Assembly: GCA_002340985.1 (NCBI GenBank)
Contig: DDNC01000020.1
Span: 682 to 28,589 of the forward strand
DNA length: 27,908 nt
DNA from: Firmicutes bacterium UBA2530
Lineage (GTDB): Bacteria; Bacillota; Clostridia; Tissierellales; Sedimentibacteraceae
Reading direction: 5' to 3'
Shown here: positions 8,436 through 16,817 of the stretch, piece after piece
How positions within the stretch are numbered: position 1 is the first letter of the stretch
Layout of the letters: each line of letters opens with the position of its first letter
The notes under the pieces: model-generated
Told to the model about the DNA's origin: nothing
Database searches by the model: none
The model's input: the letters and a program-made list of their open reading frames with translations, nothing else
Translations under genes and position numbers: made by a program

Positions 8436-9842
8436 ATGAAAAAAGCATGGGAAATGGCATATGATTTGTTTTCGAATGCAAAACCAACCGTATTAAGCGG
8501 AGAAGAGCAGGGATGGAGCGGTTTAAAAGCTGTTGCCGATTTTTATGACGGCGCGCTTAAGTTAGACTGGGGCAGCAATGTACCCGGGTCAGGCGCACCT
8601 GAAATTGCAATGGTTGCCGCGGTTCAGGCTCTTGAAAACAGAGGATATACTGTTAACAACGCATACGAACTGCTGGAAAGAGGGTTTGAGGCTCACAAGA
8701 AAGGCAATGCGGTTGAACTTCAGAGAATTTCTGCAGAATTGAGAAATGAATTTTTAAATGCCAAGAAAAACGAAGAATCAGATTATTGGAAATACAAGTA
8801 CTACAACAACTTTGAAGAATATGAGAGAAACGTTTCTTTCCCTGAGGCAGTGGATGTGGATATAGATTCAGAGACCTTCAAAGATCAGATAAAGGCTGCA
8901 TGGATGTCCCAGCTCATAGGAGCGGCAATGGGAACCATGGTTGAAGGCTATACATCAAAGAACCTCTATGAGGCATTTGGAGACGTGAAGGACTACGTAA
9001 GGGAACCCAATACGTATAATGATGACATAACATTTGAAATTGCATTCCTTGACGCTTTTAAAGACAAGGGATACAATGTTACGAGCAAGGATATCGCTCT
9101 GTCATGGATAGGCCTCATACCTGTGGGCTGGTCCGCTGAAGAGCTTGCAATAAGAAATATACGTTCCGGAATGATGCCTCCTGAGAGCGCCAAGTGGAAT
9201 AATCCGTTCAATGAATGGATAGGTGCACAGATGAGAGGTGCAATATGCGGAATGGTTGCTCCGGGAAATCCGAAACTTGCCGCAGATTTGGCGTGGAGAG
9301 ACGGAGAGGTATCACATATCAACAACGGTATATTGGGAGAGATATTCAATGCTGTAATGACTTCACTGGCCTTTGTGAACAGTGATGTAAAAGATGTGGT
9401 TAAATCTGCCATATCAATGATTCCTGCGGACAGCGAATACTATTCCGTAATAAGCTTTGCTTATGACTGCTGCCTGAAATACGGTGACTGGCATGATGCG
9501 TTGGCTGAATGTGAGAAAAAATACATAAAATATAACTGGATTCATGCATATCCCAATGCATGCTGTGAAATTATCGCGCTTATGTACGGGGAAGGAGATT
9601 ACGAAAAAACCCTGAACATAATTACAATGTGCGGTATTGATGCAGACTGCAATGCAGGCATGATAATGCCTGTACTGGGTATTCAAGAGGGAATGCGTAT
9701 CATTCCAAAACGACTTATTTCTCCTGCATTTGACAAACTCATAACCTATATGAGAGAGTATGAGGAAATCAAGCTTGAGGAATTAGTCGACGATACTTTA
9801 AGATACATAAAAAAAGCTCAAACGGAGGGAATTCAAAAATGA
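8436..9842 (+). CDS. ADP-ribosylglycohydrolase-fold protein with N-terminal extension
   Basis: The start at 8436 is chosen because it follows GAGG and lies just after deoD; the reading frame is open further upstream, but that stretch overlaps deoD. The protein is 468 residues. Residues about 150-450 match the ADP-ribosylglycohydrolase (DraG/ARH) fold: QLIGAAMGTMVEG (159-171), YNDDITFE (194-201) in the place of the metal motif TDDT, WIGAQMRGA (261-269), and DADCNAG (402-408) in the place of the C-terminal DTDTNA. The threonine at both metal motifs is replaced (N at the first, C at the second), so metal binding or substrate may differ. The first ~140 residues are an extension I do not recognise. 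The family removes ADP-ribose or ribosyl groups from conjugates. Here the context (deoD, nucleoside transporter, nucleoside hydrolase, ribokinase) suggests a ribosylated small molecule. Confidence 0.8.
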   Translation: MKKAWEMAYDLFSNAKPTVLSGEEQGWSGLKAVADFYDGALKLDWGSNVPGSGAPEIAMVAAVQALENRGYTVNNAYELLERGFEAHKKGNAVELQRISAELRNEFLNAKKNEESDYWKYKYYNNFEEYERNVSFPEAVDVDIDSETFKDQIKAAWMSQLIGAAMGTMVEGYTSKNLYEAFGDVKDYVREPNTYNDDITFEIAFLDAFKDKGYNVTSKDIALSWIGLIPVGWSAEELAIRNIRSGMMPPESAKWNNPFNEWIGAQMRGAICGMVAPGNPKLAADLAWRDGEVSHINNGILGEIFNAVMTSLAFVNSDVKDVVKSAISMIPADSEYYSVISFAYDCCLKYGDWHDALAECEKKYIKYNWIHAYPNACCEIIALMYGEGDYEKTLNIITMCGIDADCNAGMIMPVLGIQEGMRIIPKRLISPAFDKLITYMREYEEIKLEELVDDTLRYIKKAQTEGIQK

Positions 9843-11005
9843 AAAAAATACTTTCTTTGTTGCTCGCAGTTATGATGATATTTTCTTTAGCTGCTTGCGG
9901 ACAGAAACCTGCGGAAACTCCAAAGGAAGAAACACCGAAGACAGAAACACCTAAAGCTGAAACACCAAGCACAGGAAAGCCATACAAAGCAGCTTTGCTG
10001 CTGAACGGATCATTGGGAGACAAATCTTTCTTTGACTCAGCTAATATAGGACTTGAAAAACTGAAAAAAGATTTAGGTGCAGATAAGTTTGATTTTAAAG
10101 TTGAACAAATGGGAGCTACACCTGCAGATGAAAAGAAATGGGCACCTACAGTAATGGATTACTGCGAAAAAGGTGAGTATGACGTTATAATAATGGGTAC
10201 ATGGCAGATGATTGATGCTTTGGAAGAAGCTTCAGAGCAATTCCCTGACCAGAAATTCATGTTCTTCGACGAAACATATAATTTTGACGAAAGAGTAAAC
10301 AATAACAACATATACAACGTTCTTTACAAGCAGAACGAAGTATCCTACCTTGTAGGAGCTGCAGCGGCTATGATGACAACAAGCACAGAGATTCCGAACA
10401 TCGATCCTGCAACTAAGAACATAGGCTTCCTTGGCGGAATGGAAAATCCTATAATCAACGACTTCCTTCTTGGATATATTCAGGGAGCAAAGGATGTTGA
10501 GCCGGGAATAAAGGTTGCTATAGCATATGTAGGAAACTTCTATGACTCAGCAGCAGGAAAAGACCTTGCTCTTGCTCAGTATCAGAACGGCGGAGTTGAT
10601 GTTGGATACAACGTTGCAGGTGCTGCAGGCTTAGGACAGATAGAAGCAGCTGTTGATGCAAAGAAATATGCATTCGGCGTTGACTCAGACCAGGCTGCAT
10701 TGCTTGCTGACAAAGCTCATGTAATTCCTACATCAGCTCTTAAGAACGTAGGAAATTCTCTTTACAGAGCAATCAATCTGGACCTTGAAGGAAAGCTTAC
10801 ATACGGTACAGCTGAATCCTTAGGATTTGCTGAAGGCGGAGTTGAAATAGTTAAGGATGAGCACTATGAAAAAATGCTTCCTGAATCTATAAGAACTAAG
10901 TTAGACGAGTTAGAGAAGAAAATAACTAACGGCGAAATAAAAGTTGATACAGCTTTAGGAAAAAGCACTGAAGAAATAAAAGCAATAAAAGATTCTGTAC
11001 AATAG
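9839..11005 (+). CDS. BMP/PnrA-type nucleoside-binding lipoprotein
   Basis: This 388-residue protein begins with a lipoprotein signal peptide (MKK, hydrophobic core, lipobox LAAC with Cys20). A Thr/Pro/Glu/Lys linker (about 21-48) follows, then a BMP-family periplasmic-binding fold (about 49-350). Typical segments are LLLNGSLGDKSFFDSA (about 53-68), YKQNEVSYLVGAAAA (about 163-177) and FGVDSDQA (about 280-287). PnrA and BmpA proteins bind purine and other nucleosides outside the membrane and hand them to an ABC permease. The ATG overlaps the stop of the preceding gene (ATGA). Its codon use looks strongly biased, as in highly expressed genes. A hairpin follows, which may raise its transcript level over that of the transporter genes. 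Confidence 0.92.
   Translation: MKKILSLLLAVMMIFSLAACGQKPAETPKEETPKTETPKAETPSTGKPYKAALLLNGSLGDKSFFDSANIGLEKLKKDLGADKFDFKVEQMGATPADEKKWAPTVMDYCEKGEYDVIIMGTWQMIDALEEASEQFPDQKFMFFDETYNFDERVNNNNIYNVLYKQNEVSYLVGAAAAMMTTSTEIPNIDPATKNIGFLGGMENPIINDFLLGYIQGAKDVEPGIKVAIAYVGNFYDSAAGKDLALAQYQNGGVDVGYNVAGAAGLGQIEAAVDAKKYAFGVDSDQAALLADKAHVIPTSALKNVGNSLYRAINLDLEGKLTYGTAESLGFAEGGVEIVKDEHYEKMLPESIRTKLDELEKKITNGEIKVDTALGKSTEEIKAIKDSVQ
9914..9967 (+). repeat. Imperfect ETPK-type tandem repeat in lipoprotein linker
   Basis: About four copies of a 12-15 base unit encode ETPK-E, ETPK-T, ETPK-A and ETP (residues about 26-43). The repeats form the flexible spacer between the lipidated cysteine and the binding domain. 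Copies differ mostly at third codon positions. Confidence 0.7.
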
Positions 11006-11014
11006 TGATTTATA

Positions 11015-11046
11015 ATAAACAGTCAGGGGTATCCCTGACTGTTTAT
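11015..11046 (+). terminator. Strong hairpin after the lipoprotein gene (attenuator or mRNA 3' stabiliser)
   Basis: A perfect 14-bp stem (11015-11028 with 11033-11046) closes a GTAT loop, starting about 10 bp behind the lipoprotein stop. There is no U-tract, so it is not a standard terminator. It more likely stops exonucleases or gives partial termination, which would favour the binding protein over the ATPase and permeases. Confidence 0.65.
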
Positions 11047-11054
11047 GAACTTAG

Positions 11055-11110
11055 TATTAATAGCTAATAATTGCCTGTTATCCATAGCTGTCGATTATTA
11101 GTTATTAATA
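11055..11110 (+). other. Long AT-rich inverted repeat before the ATPase gene
   Basis: A 17-base arm (11055-11071) pairs with 11094-11110, with one G-T wobble. Two further inner pairs are possible (one of them wobble), leaving a loop of about 17 bases. The right arm ends about 10 bp before the GGAGG site of the ATPase gene. It could be an RNA structure controlling translation or a DNA operator; no promoter is obvious inside it. Confidence 0.55.
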
Positions 11111-11134
11111 AAAAATAACGGAGGATAATTCACA

Positions 11135-12688
11135 ATGAGCAATAAAGTGCTTGAGATGAAAAATATAATGAAGATTTATCCCAATGGGGTGGTCGCTGTT
11201 GAAGATGTTACGTTGGAGCTTGAAAAAGGCGAAATACATGCACTTCTGGGAGAAAACGGGGCAGGGAAAAGTACGCTGATGAAGGTTTTGTTCGGCATCG
11301 AATCACCGGAGCAGGGACAGATTATATTAAACGGCACCGAAATTACACTTAAGTCTCCACAGGAGGCCATAAGCAAAGGAATAGGAATGGTTCATCAGCA
11401 TTTCATGCTTGTTCCGTCACTTACAGTGGCAGAGAACATAGTACTGGGTGTGGAGCCTAAGAACGGTATATTCATAGATATGAACAAGGCAGTTGAATTA
11501 TCCGACAATATAGCCAAGAAGTACAACTTCGACATAGATGTTACATTAAAGGTTGAAGAGCTTCCGGTTGGTATAAAGCAAAAGGTGGAGATACTCAAGG
11601 CTCTTTACAGAGGAGCGGATATCCTCATACTTGATGAGCCTACAGCCGTGCTCACCCCTCAGGAAACGGATGAGCTTTTTGTGCAGCTGAAAAAACTTAA
11701 GGAAGACGGACATACGATTATATTCATATCCCACAAGCTTGACGAAATTAAATCCATATGTGACAGAGCAACCATAATGCGCAACGGGAAGAGCAAAGGA
11801 ACTCACAATGTAAGCGACATATCCACAAGCGAAATGTCCAGGCTCATGGTAGGAAGAGACGTTGTGCTGTCCTTTGATAAAAAGCCTGTATCATTGAAGG
11901 AAACAGTAATGAAGGTAAGAAACCTTACAGTGCTGGGAAGTACAGGAATAAAGAGAGTTGATGATCTGTCATTTGACTTAAAGGCAGGCGAAATATTCGG
12001 AATTGCCGGAGTTGAGGGCAACGGGCAAAGTCATCTGATTGAGGCCATAACAGGTTTGACGAAAAAGTACATGGGTGAAATAAAGGTATTTGACAAGGAT
12101 ATCAGAAACATCAGTATTTACGGTATCAGAAAATTAGGTCTCGCACACATACCCGAGGACAGAATGACATTGGGATGTGCGGCCAATATGAATATAATGG
12201 ATAATATTCTTTCCAATCAATATGACAGCCCTGAATTTTCGGGCAAATTGATGCTTAAAACGAAAAAAATCGAATCCAGGGTAAACGGACTTATTAAGGA
12301 ATACCTGGTTAAATGCAAGTCATACAAGCAAAATGTGGGTATGCTTTCAGGAGGAAATATCCAGAAGGTAGTTGTTGCAAGAGAATTTTCAACAGACCCC
12401 AAGATAATAATAGCCAATCAGCCTACGAGAGGGATTGACGTAGGTGCAGCCTCCTTCATAAGACAGAGAATTATTGAATTCAGGGATGCGGGATGTGCGG
12501 TAATACTCATATCTGCGGATTTGAACGAAGTGTTCGAGCTCAGTGACAGGCTTGCTGTAATGTACAAGGGTAGCTTCGCAGGTGTGTTCAGCGATGTTAA
12601 AAATCTTACGGAAGAAGAGCTTGGAAAGTACATGCTCGGAATAAAGAAGGATGACCGATTGGAGGGAATAATGTATGAACAGCAGTAA
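11135..12688 (+). CDS. Nucleoside ABC transporter, double ATPase subunit (NupA-like)
   Basis: This 517-residue protein holds two ABC ATPase domains in tandem, as in sugar and nucleoside importers (RbsA, NupA). Domain 1 has Walker A GENGAGKST (39-47), Q-loop HQH, a divergent signature LPVGIKQKVE and Walker B LILDEPTAVLTP (about 164-175). Domain 2 has the lysine-lacking Walker A GVEGNGQSH, the signature LSGGNIQKV and the Walker B variant IIANQPTRGID. This asymmetry is normal for the family, with one competent ATP site. It sits at the inner membrane face and powers the two permeases that follow. The next gene begins inside its last codons (14-bp overlap), so translation is coupled. Confidence 0.94.
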   Translation: MSNKVLEMKNIMKIYPNGVVAVEDVTLELEKGEIHALLGENGAGKSTLMKVLFGIESPEQGQIILNGTEITLKSPQEAISKGIGMVHQHFMLVPSLTVAENIVLGVEPKNGIFIDMNKAVELSDNIAKKYNFDIDVTLKVEELPVGIKQKVEILKALYRGADILILDEPTAVLTPQETDELFVQLKKLKEDGHTIIFISHKLDEIKSICDRATIMRNGKSKGTHNVSDISTSEMSRLMVGRDVVLSFDKKPVSLKETVMKVRNLTVLGSTGIKRVDDLSFDLKAGEIFGIAGVEGNGQSHLIEAITGLTKKYMGEIKVFDKDIRNISIYGIRKLGLAHIPEDRMTLGCAANMNIMDNILSNQYDSPEFSGKLMLKTKKIESRVNGLIKEYLVKCKSYKQNVGMLSGGNIQKVVVAREFSTDPKIIIANQPTRGIDVGAASFIRQRIIEFRDAGCAVILISADLNEVFELSDRLAVMYKGSFAGVFSDVKNLTEEELGKYMLGIKKDDRLEGIMYEQQ

Positions 12689-13745
12689 AAAATATGACAT
12701 ATTGCGTACGGTTATGTCAATCGGTATAGCCCTGGCAATATCATTCTTAATAATTTTCATAACAAGTGATGAGCCTGTGAAGGCTATTTTGGAGCTTCTT
12801 ACAGGACCTTTAAAAAGTACAAGAAGAATAGGAAATGTTATTGAAGCAATGATTCCCCTGGTATTCACAGGCGTTGGTATAAGCATTATGTTTGCCGCCA
12901 ATGAGATAAATCTCGCCGGTGAAGGTGCATTTCACATAGGTGGTCTGGTAGCAACATATATAGGAATAAACTCATTGCTGCCTCCTGCAGTGGCTCCGTG
13001 GGCATGCATTTTAGCTGCAGGATTTTTCGGCGCAATGATAACTGCCGTCCCTGCGGTAATGAAAATCAAGACGGATTCGGATGTGCTTGTGTCATCTCTT
13101 ATGATGAACTATGTGGTGGTGTTGTTTGCTTCGTATATTCTGAACTACTTTCTCAGAGACCCTAAGGCAGGGGCGGTTGTATCATATGCAATACCTAAGA
13201 CTACTCAGTTTGCTTCCATTGTCAAGGGTACAAAAATTCACATAGGATTGATTATAGCCATTGCTGTTGCAATTTTAGGATATGTATTTTTATATAAAAC
13301 GAAAATAGGCTACGAAATAAGAGTAACCGGAGAAAATGCCGAGTTTGCGAAATACTCGGGAATAAATGTTCTTAAAGTAACCCTGATATCACAGCTGTTG
13401 GGAGGATTTATATTTGGAATAGGCGGCGGTGTGGAGTTGCTGGGAATGTACAGCCGTTTCTCATGGACGTCTTCTCTTGGGTATGGCTGGGATGCTGTAA
13501 TTATAACAACGCTGGCAAAGAAGAACCCTCTGTATGTTCCGTTTGCCGCATTGTTCCTTGCATATCTGAGAACAGGGGCATCCATGATGTCCATAGCTAC
13601 AAATGTTCCTACAGAAATAGTTACGGTAACACAAGGAATTATAATTTTATTAGTTGTTGCAGAACAATTCTTAAGTAAGTATAAACACAAAATGATAGCT
13701 AAAGAAGCCAAGGCTACTTTAAGCAGCATAAAGGAGGCCGAATAA
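12675..13745 (+). CDS. Nucleoside ABC transporter permease 1 (NupB-like)
   Basis: This 356-residue polytopic membrane protein is of the BPD_transp_2 family. Hydrophobic segments are visible at about 15-33, 53-75, 88-110, 112-132, 138-160, 190-212, 235-258 and 295-330. The conserved cytoplasmic coupling stretch VTGENAEFAKYSGIN (about 217-231) and the ANEINLAGEG motif (about 75-84) fit nucleoside permeases such as NupB. It overlaps the ATPase stop by 14 bp and has its own GGAGG site inside the ATPase gene. The second permease starts on the last base of its stop codon. Confidence 0.92.
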   Translation: MNSSKKYDILRTVMSIGIALAISFLIIFITSDEPVKAILELLTGPLKSTRRIGNVIEAMIPLVFTGVGISIMFAANEINLAGEGAFHIGGLVATYIGINSLLPPAVAPWACILAAGFFGAMITAVPAVMKIKTDSDVLVSSLMMNYVVVLFASYILNYFLRDPKAGAVVSYAIPKTTQFASIVKGTKIHIGLIIAIAVAILGYVFLYKTKIGYEIRVTGENAEFAKYSGINVLKVTLISQLLGGFIFGIGGGVELLGMYSRFSWTSSLGYGWDAVIITTLAKKNPLYVPFAALFLAYLRTGASMMSIATNVPTEIVTVTQGIIILLVVAEQFLSKYKHKMIAKEAKATLSSIKEAE

Positions 13746-14665
13746 TGATAATTGATGCGCTTTTTTCACCGGAATTTTTAAATGCTGCACTGAGGGCTAC
13801 AACACCTATACTGTTTGCCGCGCTGGGCTCGGCAGTTGCTTCAAAATCTGGAATAACAAACATGGCTCTCGAAGGTATGATGCTGTTTGCTGCATTGTTC
13901 GGAGTGCTGTTTTCCGCAGCGTTCCATAGTGCATGGGCAGGATTTTTCCTTACAGTGGCATTGGGCGGCTTCATAGGACTGTTTCTTGCATTCTTTGTGC
14001 TTAAATTTAAAACGGATGCAATACTTGCGGCAATAGCGATCAATATTATTGCCAACGGTGCCACCATACTGATTTTGCTTATGGTTGCAGGGGACAGAGG
14101 TGTTTCTTCATCTGTTAGTTCCGTTGCGCTCCCGAGAATCAGCATACCTGTAATTGAGAAAATCCCATACTTCGGAGCAGTTATATCCAACCAGAATATA
14201 CTTACGTATATTGCGCTGCTCATGGTGGTGGCCGTACATTTATTTTTGTACAAGACACCTCTGGGACTTAAGGTAAGAGCTGTGGGAGAAAACAAGAACG
14301 CTGCTGAATCAGTTGGTATAAGTTCCAAGAGAATTCAGTACATAGCCTTGGTTATAAGCGGTATGCTTGCAGCTATGGGAGGATTTTTCCTTTCAGGAGG
14401 CTACATGACAAATTTCACAACAGGAATGAGTGCCGGAAGAGGATTTATCGGTCTCGCGGCAAGCTCGATGGGAGCAAACACTCCCTTAGGCGCATTCCTC
14501 GTATCGCTTTTGTTCGGTGCTGCTTCGGCGCTGTCCAATATATTGCAGCTTGGGTCATGGCCATATGAACTAATACAGATGATTCCATATGTGACAACCA
14601 TAGTGGGATTAGGAATATACAGCCACAGAAGAATGAAAAAAAGAGAAAAACTAAGTGAAAAATAG
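13745..14665 (+). CDS. Nucleoside ABC transporter permease 2 (NupC-like)
   Basis: This 306-residue membrane protein is of the BPD_transp_2 family, the partner of the preceding permease. It has an ATPILFAALGSAVASKSGI start region, the segment TNMALEGMMLFAAL (about 38-51), a coupling stretch VRAVGENKNAAESVGI (about 177-192) and a basic C-terminus. Together the two subunits form the heterodimeric channel energised by the double ATPase. The ATG overlaps the previous TAA by one base (TAATG), so the two are translationally coupled. Confidence 0.92.
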   Translation: MIIDALFSPEFLNAALRATTPILFAALGSAVASKSGITNMALEGMMLFAALFGVLFSAAFHSAWAGFFLTVALGGFIGLFLAFFVLKFKTDAILAAIAINIIANGATILILLMVAGDRGVSSSVSSVALPRISIPVIEKIPYFGAVISNQNILTYIALLMVVAVHLFLYKTPLGLKVRAVGENKNAAESVGISSKRIQYIALVISGMLAAMGGFFLSGGYMTNFTTGMSAGRGFIGLAASSMGANTPLGAFLVSLLFGAASALSNILQLGSWPYELIQMIPYVTTIVGLGIYSHRRMKKREKLSEK

Positions 14666-14684
14666 GAATTAAGAATTAAATGAT

Positions 14685-14717
14685 AAGCTGTGCGGGAGAA
14701 TGGAAGGAGCGCAGCTT
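14685..14717 (+). other. Hairpin between permease 2 and nucleoside hydrolase genes
   Basis: A 9-bp stem (14685-14693 with 14709-14717, one G-T wobble) encloses a 15-base purine-rich loop and is followed by TTTT. It may be a weak terminator or processing site lowering expression of the distal enzymes. Confidence 0.45.
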
Positions 14718-14736
14718 TTCGATTAACGGAGGAGAA

Positions 14737-15681
14737 ATGAAAAAAAGAAATATAATTATTGACTGTGATCCCGGAATTGATGATGTTGTAGCTTTATCTT
14801 TTGCATTTGCCAACGAAGATAAATTTAATATTCTGGGTATCACGACTGTTGCAGGAAATCAGTCAATTGAAAAGGTTACGGATAATGCAATAGGATTAGC
14901 CTCATACTTAGACAAGGACATAAAAATCTCCAAAGGAGCAAAAGGCCCATTGCTGAGAGAGAAGAAGCCCGCAAGTCTGGTCCATGGTGAAAACGGAGTA
15001 GGAAACTATGAATTTCCTCATACGAAGAAGCTCCATTCCGAAAATGCTGTTATGTTCCTGAGAGATACACTTATGGCATCCGAGGAAAAGGTGACGTTGG
15101 TGCCTGTCGGACCATTGACAAATATAGCGCTGCTGATTAAAACATTCCCTGAGGTAATGGATAAAATAGAGCTTCTTTCAATCATGGGAGGAGCAACCAT
15201 CGGAGGAAACACTACTCCTACAGCTGAATTTAATGTATGGGCAGATCCGGAGGCTGCAAGGATTGTATTTGACTCCAAGCTTCCTATAGTAATGAGCGGA
15301 CTGAACGTTACACATTCCACAGGATTGTACAGGTCAGATGTCGACGAGCTTATGAAGAGCACAGGCAAGGTTACAAAAATGTGCGGAGAAATTCTGAATT
15401 TTTACTTCAAGGGAGATCATGTCAATAATGGAACATTCACTCCTATTCACGATGCGTGTGCGCTTATGTGTCTTATTTATCCTGAATTATATTCTTTCAG
15501 ACATATGCCGGTTACGGTAGACTGTTCTGAAGGGCTGGGAAGAGGAAACACCGTATGTGATGTGAGAGAATGGCTGAATTACGATGAATCATATCCAATG
15601 GTGCTTACAGAAGTTGATTTGGAGAAGTTCAGAGAAATTCTGCTGAGAGATTTATATAAGTTAGACGAGTCATATAAATAA
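14737..15681 (+). CDS. Inosine-uridine preferring nucleoside hydrolase
   Basis: This 314-residue cytoplasmic protein hydrolyses ribonucleosides to ribose and base. Seen are the calcium-binding aspartate cluster DCDPGIDD (9-16) at the N-terminus, PVGPLTNIA (about 123-131), AEFNVWADPEAA (about 163-174) and the active-site IHDAC (His238, Asp239). The start ATG at 14737 follows CGGAGGAG; an in-frame ATG at 14680 lacks a ribosome site and would add 19 residues unlike the family. Base preference cannot be read from sequence. It lies 41 bp before ribokinase, which would phosphorylate the ribose released. Confidence 0.93.
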   Translation: MKKRNIIIDCDPGIDDVVALSFAFANEDKFNILGITTVAGNQSIEKVTDNAIGLASYLDKDIKISKGAKGPLLREKKPASLVHGENGVGNYEFPHTKKLHSENAVMFLRDTLMASEEKVTLVPVGPLTNIALLIKTFPEVMDKIELLSIMGGATIGGNTTPTAEFNVWADPEAARIVFDSKLPIVMSGLNVTHSTGLYRSDVDELMKSTGKVTKMCGEILNFYFKGDHVNNGTFTPIHDACALMCLIYPELYSFRHMPVTVDCSEGLGRGNTVCDVREWLNYDESYPMVLTEVDLEKFREILLRDLYKLDESYK

Positions 15682-15684
15682 AAC

Positions 15685-15708
15685 ATGCAGGAGATTCTCC
15701 TTCTGCAT
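15685..15708 (+). other. Small hairpin between hydrolase and ribokinase genes
   Basis: ATGCA (15685-15689) pairs with TGCAT, and inner GGAG pairs with CTCC, with a small bulge. It ends just before the AGGAGG site of the ribokinase gene and could influence its translation. The structure is modest and may be incidental. Confidence 0.35.
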
Positions 15709-15721
15709 ATAGGAGGAAAAT

Positions 15722-16594
15722 ATGGGAAAGGTAGTTGTGGTAGGATCCATAAATGTTGATATGGTTTTTACCTCTGATATACGGCCAAAGGCGGGAGAGA
15801 CGGTTCTTGGAAACACATTTTCCCTCATACCGGGAGGCAAGGGAGCAAATCAGGCTGTGGCGGCCGCAAAACTTGGCGCTGAAAGCGTCATGGTGGGATG
15901 CGTCGGGCTTGACTCAAACGGCGATTTTGCTGTTGATAGCTTAAAGGCAGTAAATGTAAATACCGAATGCGTAGATGTGGTACACAATGTTCCCACAGGT
16001 GTGGCAAATATAATAGTCGCTGAAAACGACAACAGCATAATAGTAATTCCGGGTGCAAATTACAAGGTTGACATAGATTTGGTTCGCAGATACAAAGAAG
16101 TTGTACTGTCAGCGGACATAGTTCTTCTGCAGCTTGAGATACCTCTGGAAACAGTTGAGTACATACTTGACTTATGCAGTGAGAACAATGTCAAGGTTCT
16201 GCTGAATCCTGCTCCTGCCGTTGAACTGAGCAAGTCAATGATAGAAAAAGCATCGTACATAACACCAAATGAGCATGAGCTTAAAATAATACTTGGCAAA
16301 GATTCCACTGAAGAAGAAATGAAAAAATATCCCAACAAGCTTATTGTCACATTAGGTTCAAAGGGAGTCAAGTATTTTGACGGAACTGATATTAAGCTTA
16401 TACCGTCATACAAGGCAGAGGTGGTTGATACAACCGGAGCCGGAGATACATTCTGCGGAGCTCTGGCAGCGGCACTTGTAAGAGGTGATGGGCTGGAGGA
16501 TGCAATCAGATTCGCCAACAGGGCAGCTGCATATTCCGTTACAAAGCTGGGAGCGCAAAGCGGAATGCCGACTTTGGATCAATTGGAGAAATAA
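15722..16594 (+). CDS. rbsK: Ribokinase (PfkB family)
   Basis: This 290-residue cytoplasmic PfkB-family kinase is probably a ribokinase, making ribose-5-phosphate from ribose and ATP. It has the N-terminal VVGSINVDMV (6-15), the sugar-binding GGKGANQA (38-45), NPAPA (162-166), TPNEHE (181-186) and the C-terminal PfkB signature DTTGAGDTFCGA (236-247) with catalytic Asp242. These match RbsK closely, and the nucleoside hydrolase upstream supplies ribose. A nucleoside kinase of the same family is a less likely alternative. It is the last gene of the salvage operon, followed by a strong terminator. Confidence 0.9.
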   Translation: MGKVVVVGSINVDMVFTSDIRPKAGETVLGNTFSLIPGGKGANQAVAAAKLGAESVMVGCVGLDSNGDFAVDSLKAVNVNTECVDVVHNVPTGVANIIVAENDNSIIVIPGANYKVDIDLVRRYKEVVLSADIVLLQLEIPLETVEYILDLCSENNVKVLLNPAPAVELSKSMIEKASYITPNEHELKIILGKDSTEEEMKKYPNKLIVTLGSKGVKYFDGTDIKLIPSYKAEVVDTTGAGDTFCGALAAALVRGDGLEDAIRFANRAAAYSVTKLGAQSGMPTLDQLEK

Positions 16595-16606
16595 ATATAT
16601 AAAAAT

Positions 16607-16629
16607 AAAATGACCTTCGGGTCATTTTT
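16607..16629 (+). terminator. Rho-independent terminator of the nucleoside operon
   Basis: AAAATGACC pairs with GGTCATTTT around a stable TTCG tetraloop, followed by a further T. It starts 13 bp behind the ribokinase stop. Confidence 0.9.
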
Positions 16630-16717
16630 CGTATGTTCTAACCCCGTTTTTCAGATTTTAATCGTGTTGTTCATATGTGTTCTTTCATGTCTGTTCCATT
16701 CGGATAGTTCCTGGAAA

Positions 16718-16744
16718 TGAAAAAGAACTACAAATGCAGTTCTT
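16718..16744 (-). terminator. Rho-independent terminator of the cold-shock gene
   Basis: On the minus strand AAGAACTGCA (16744-16735) pairs with TGTAGTTCTT (16732-16723), with one wobble and a tiny loop, followed by a T-run. It lies about 75 bp past the cspA stop. Confidence 0.75.
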
Positions 16745-16817
16745 CTCACGTCCCCTTGAAACGAATATTAATATATGTAATGCTATATCTATATTAATTA
16801 TTATTTCTTAAAACTAA

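Noticed and set aside
12000..12060. Second Walker A of the nucleoside ATPase lacks the lysine
   Set aside because: This degeneration is normal in the second domain of RbsA/NupA-type double ATPases and is not a defect.
14680..14736. Alternative upstream start for the nucleoside hydrolase
   Set aside because: The 19 extra residues precede the conserved N-terminal DxDPGxDD strand, no ribosome site is present, and the stretch holds a hairpin instead.
16745..16800. AT-rich inverted repeat (ATTAATATA with TATATTAAT) downstream of cspA
   Set aside because: It is a low-complexity A/T match with no T-run and lies before the clearer cspA terminator, so it is likely incidental.
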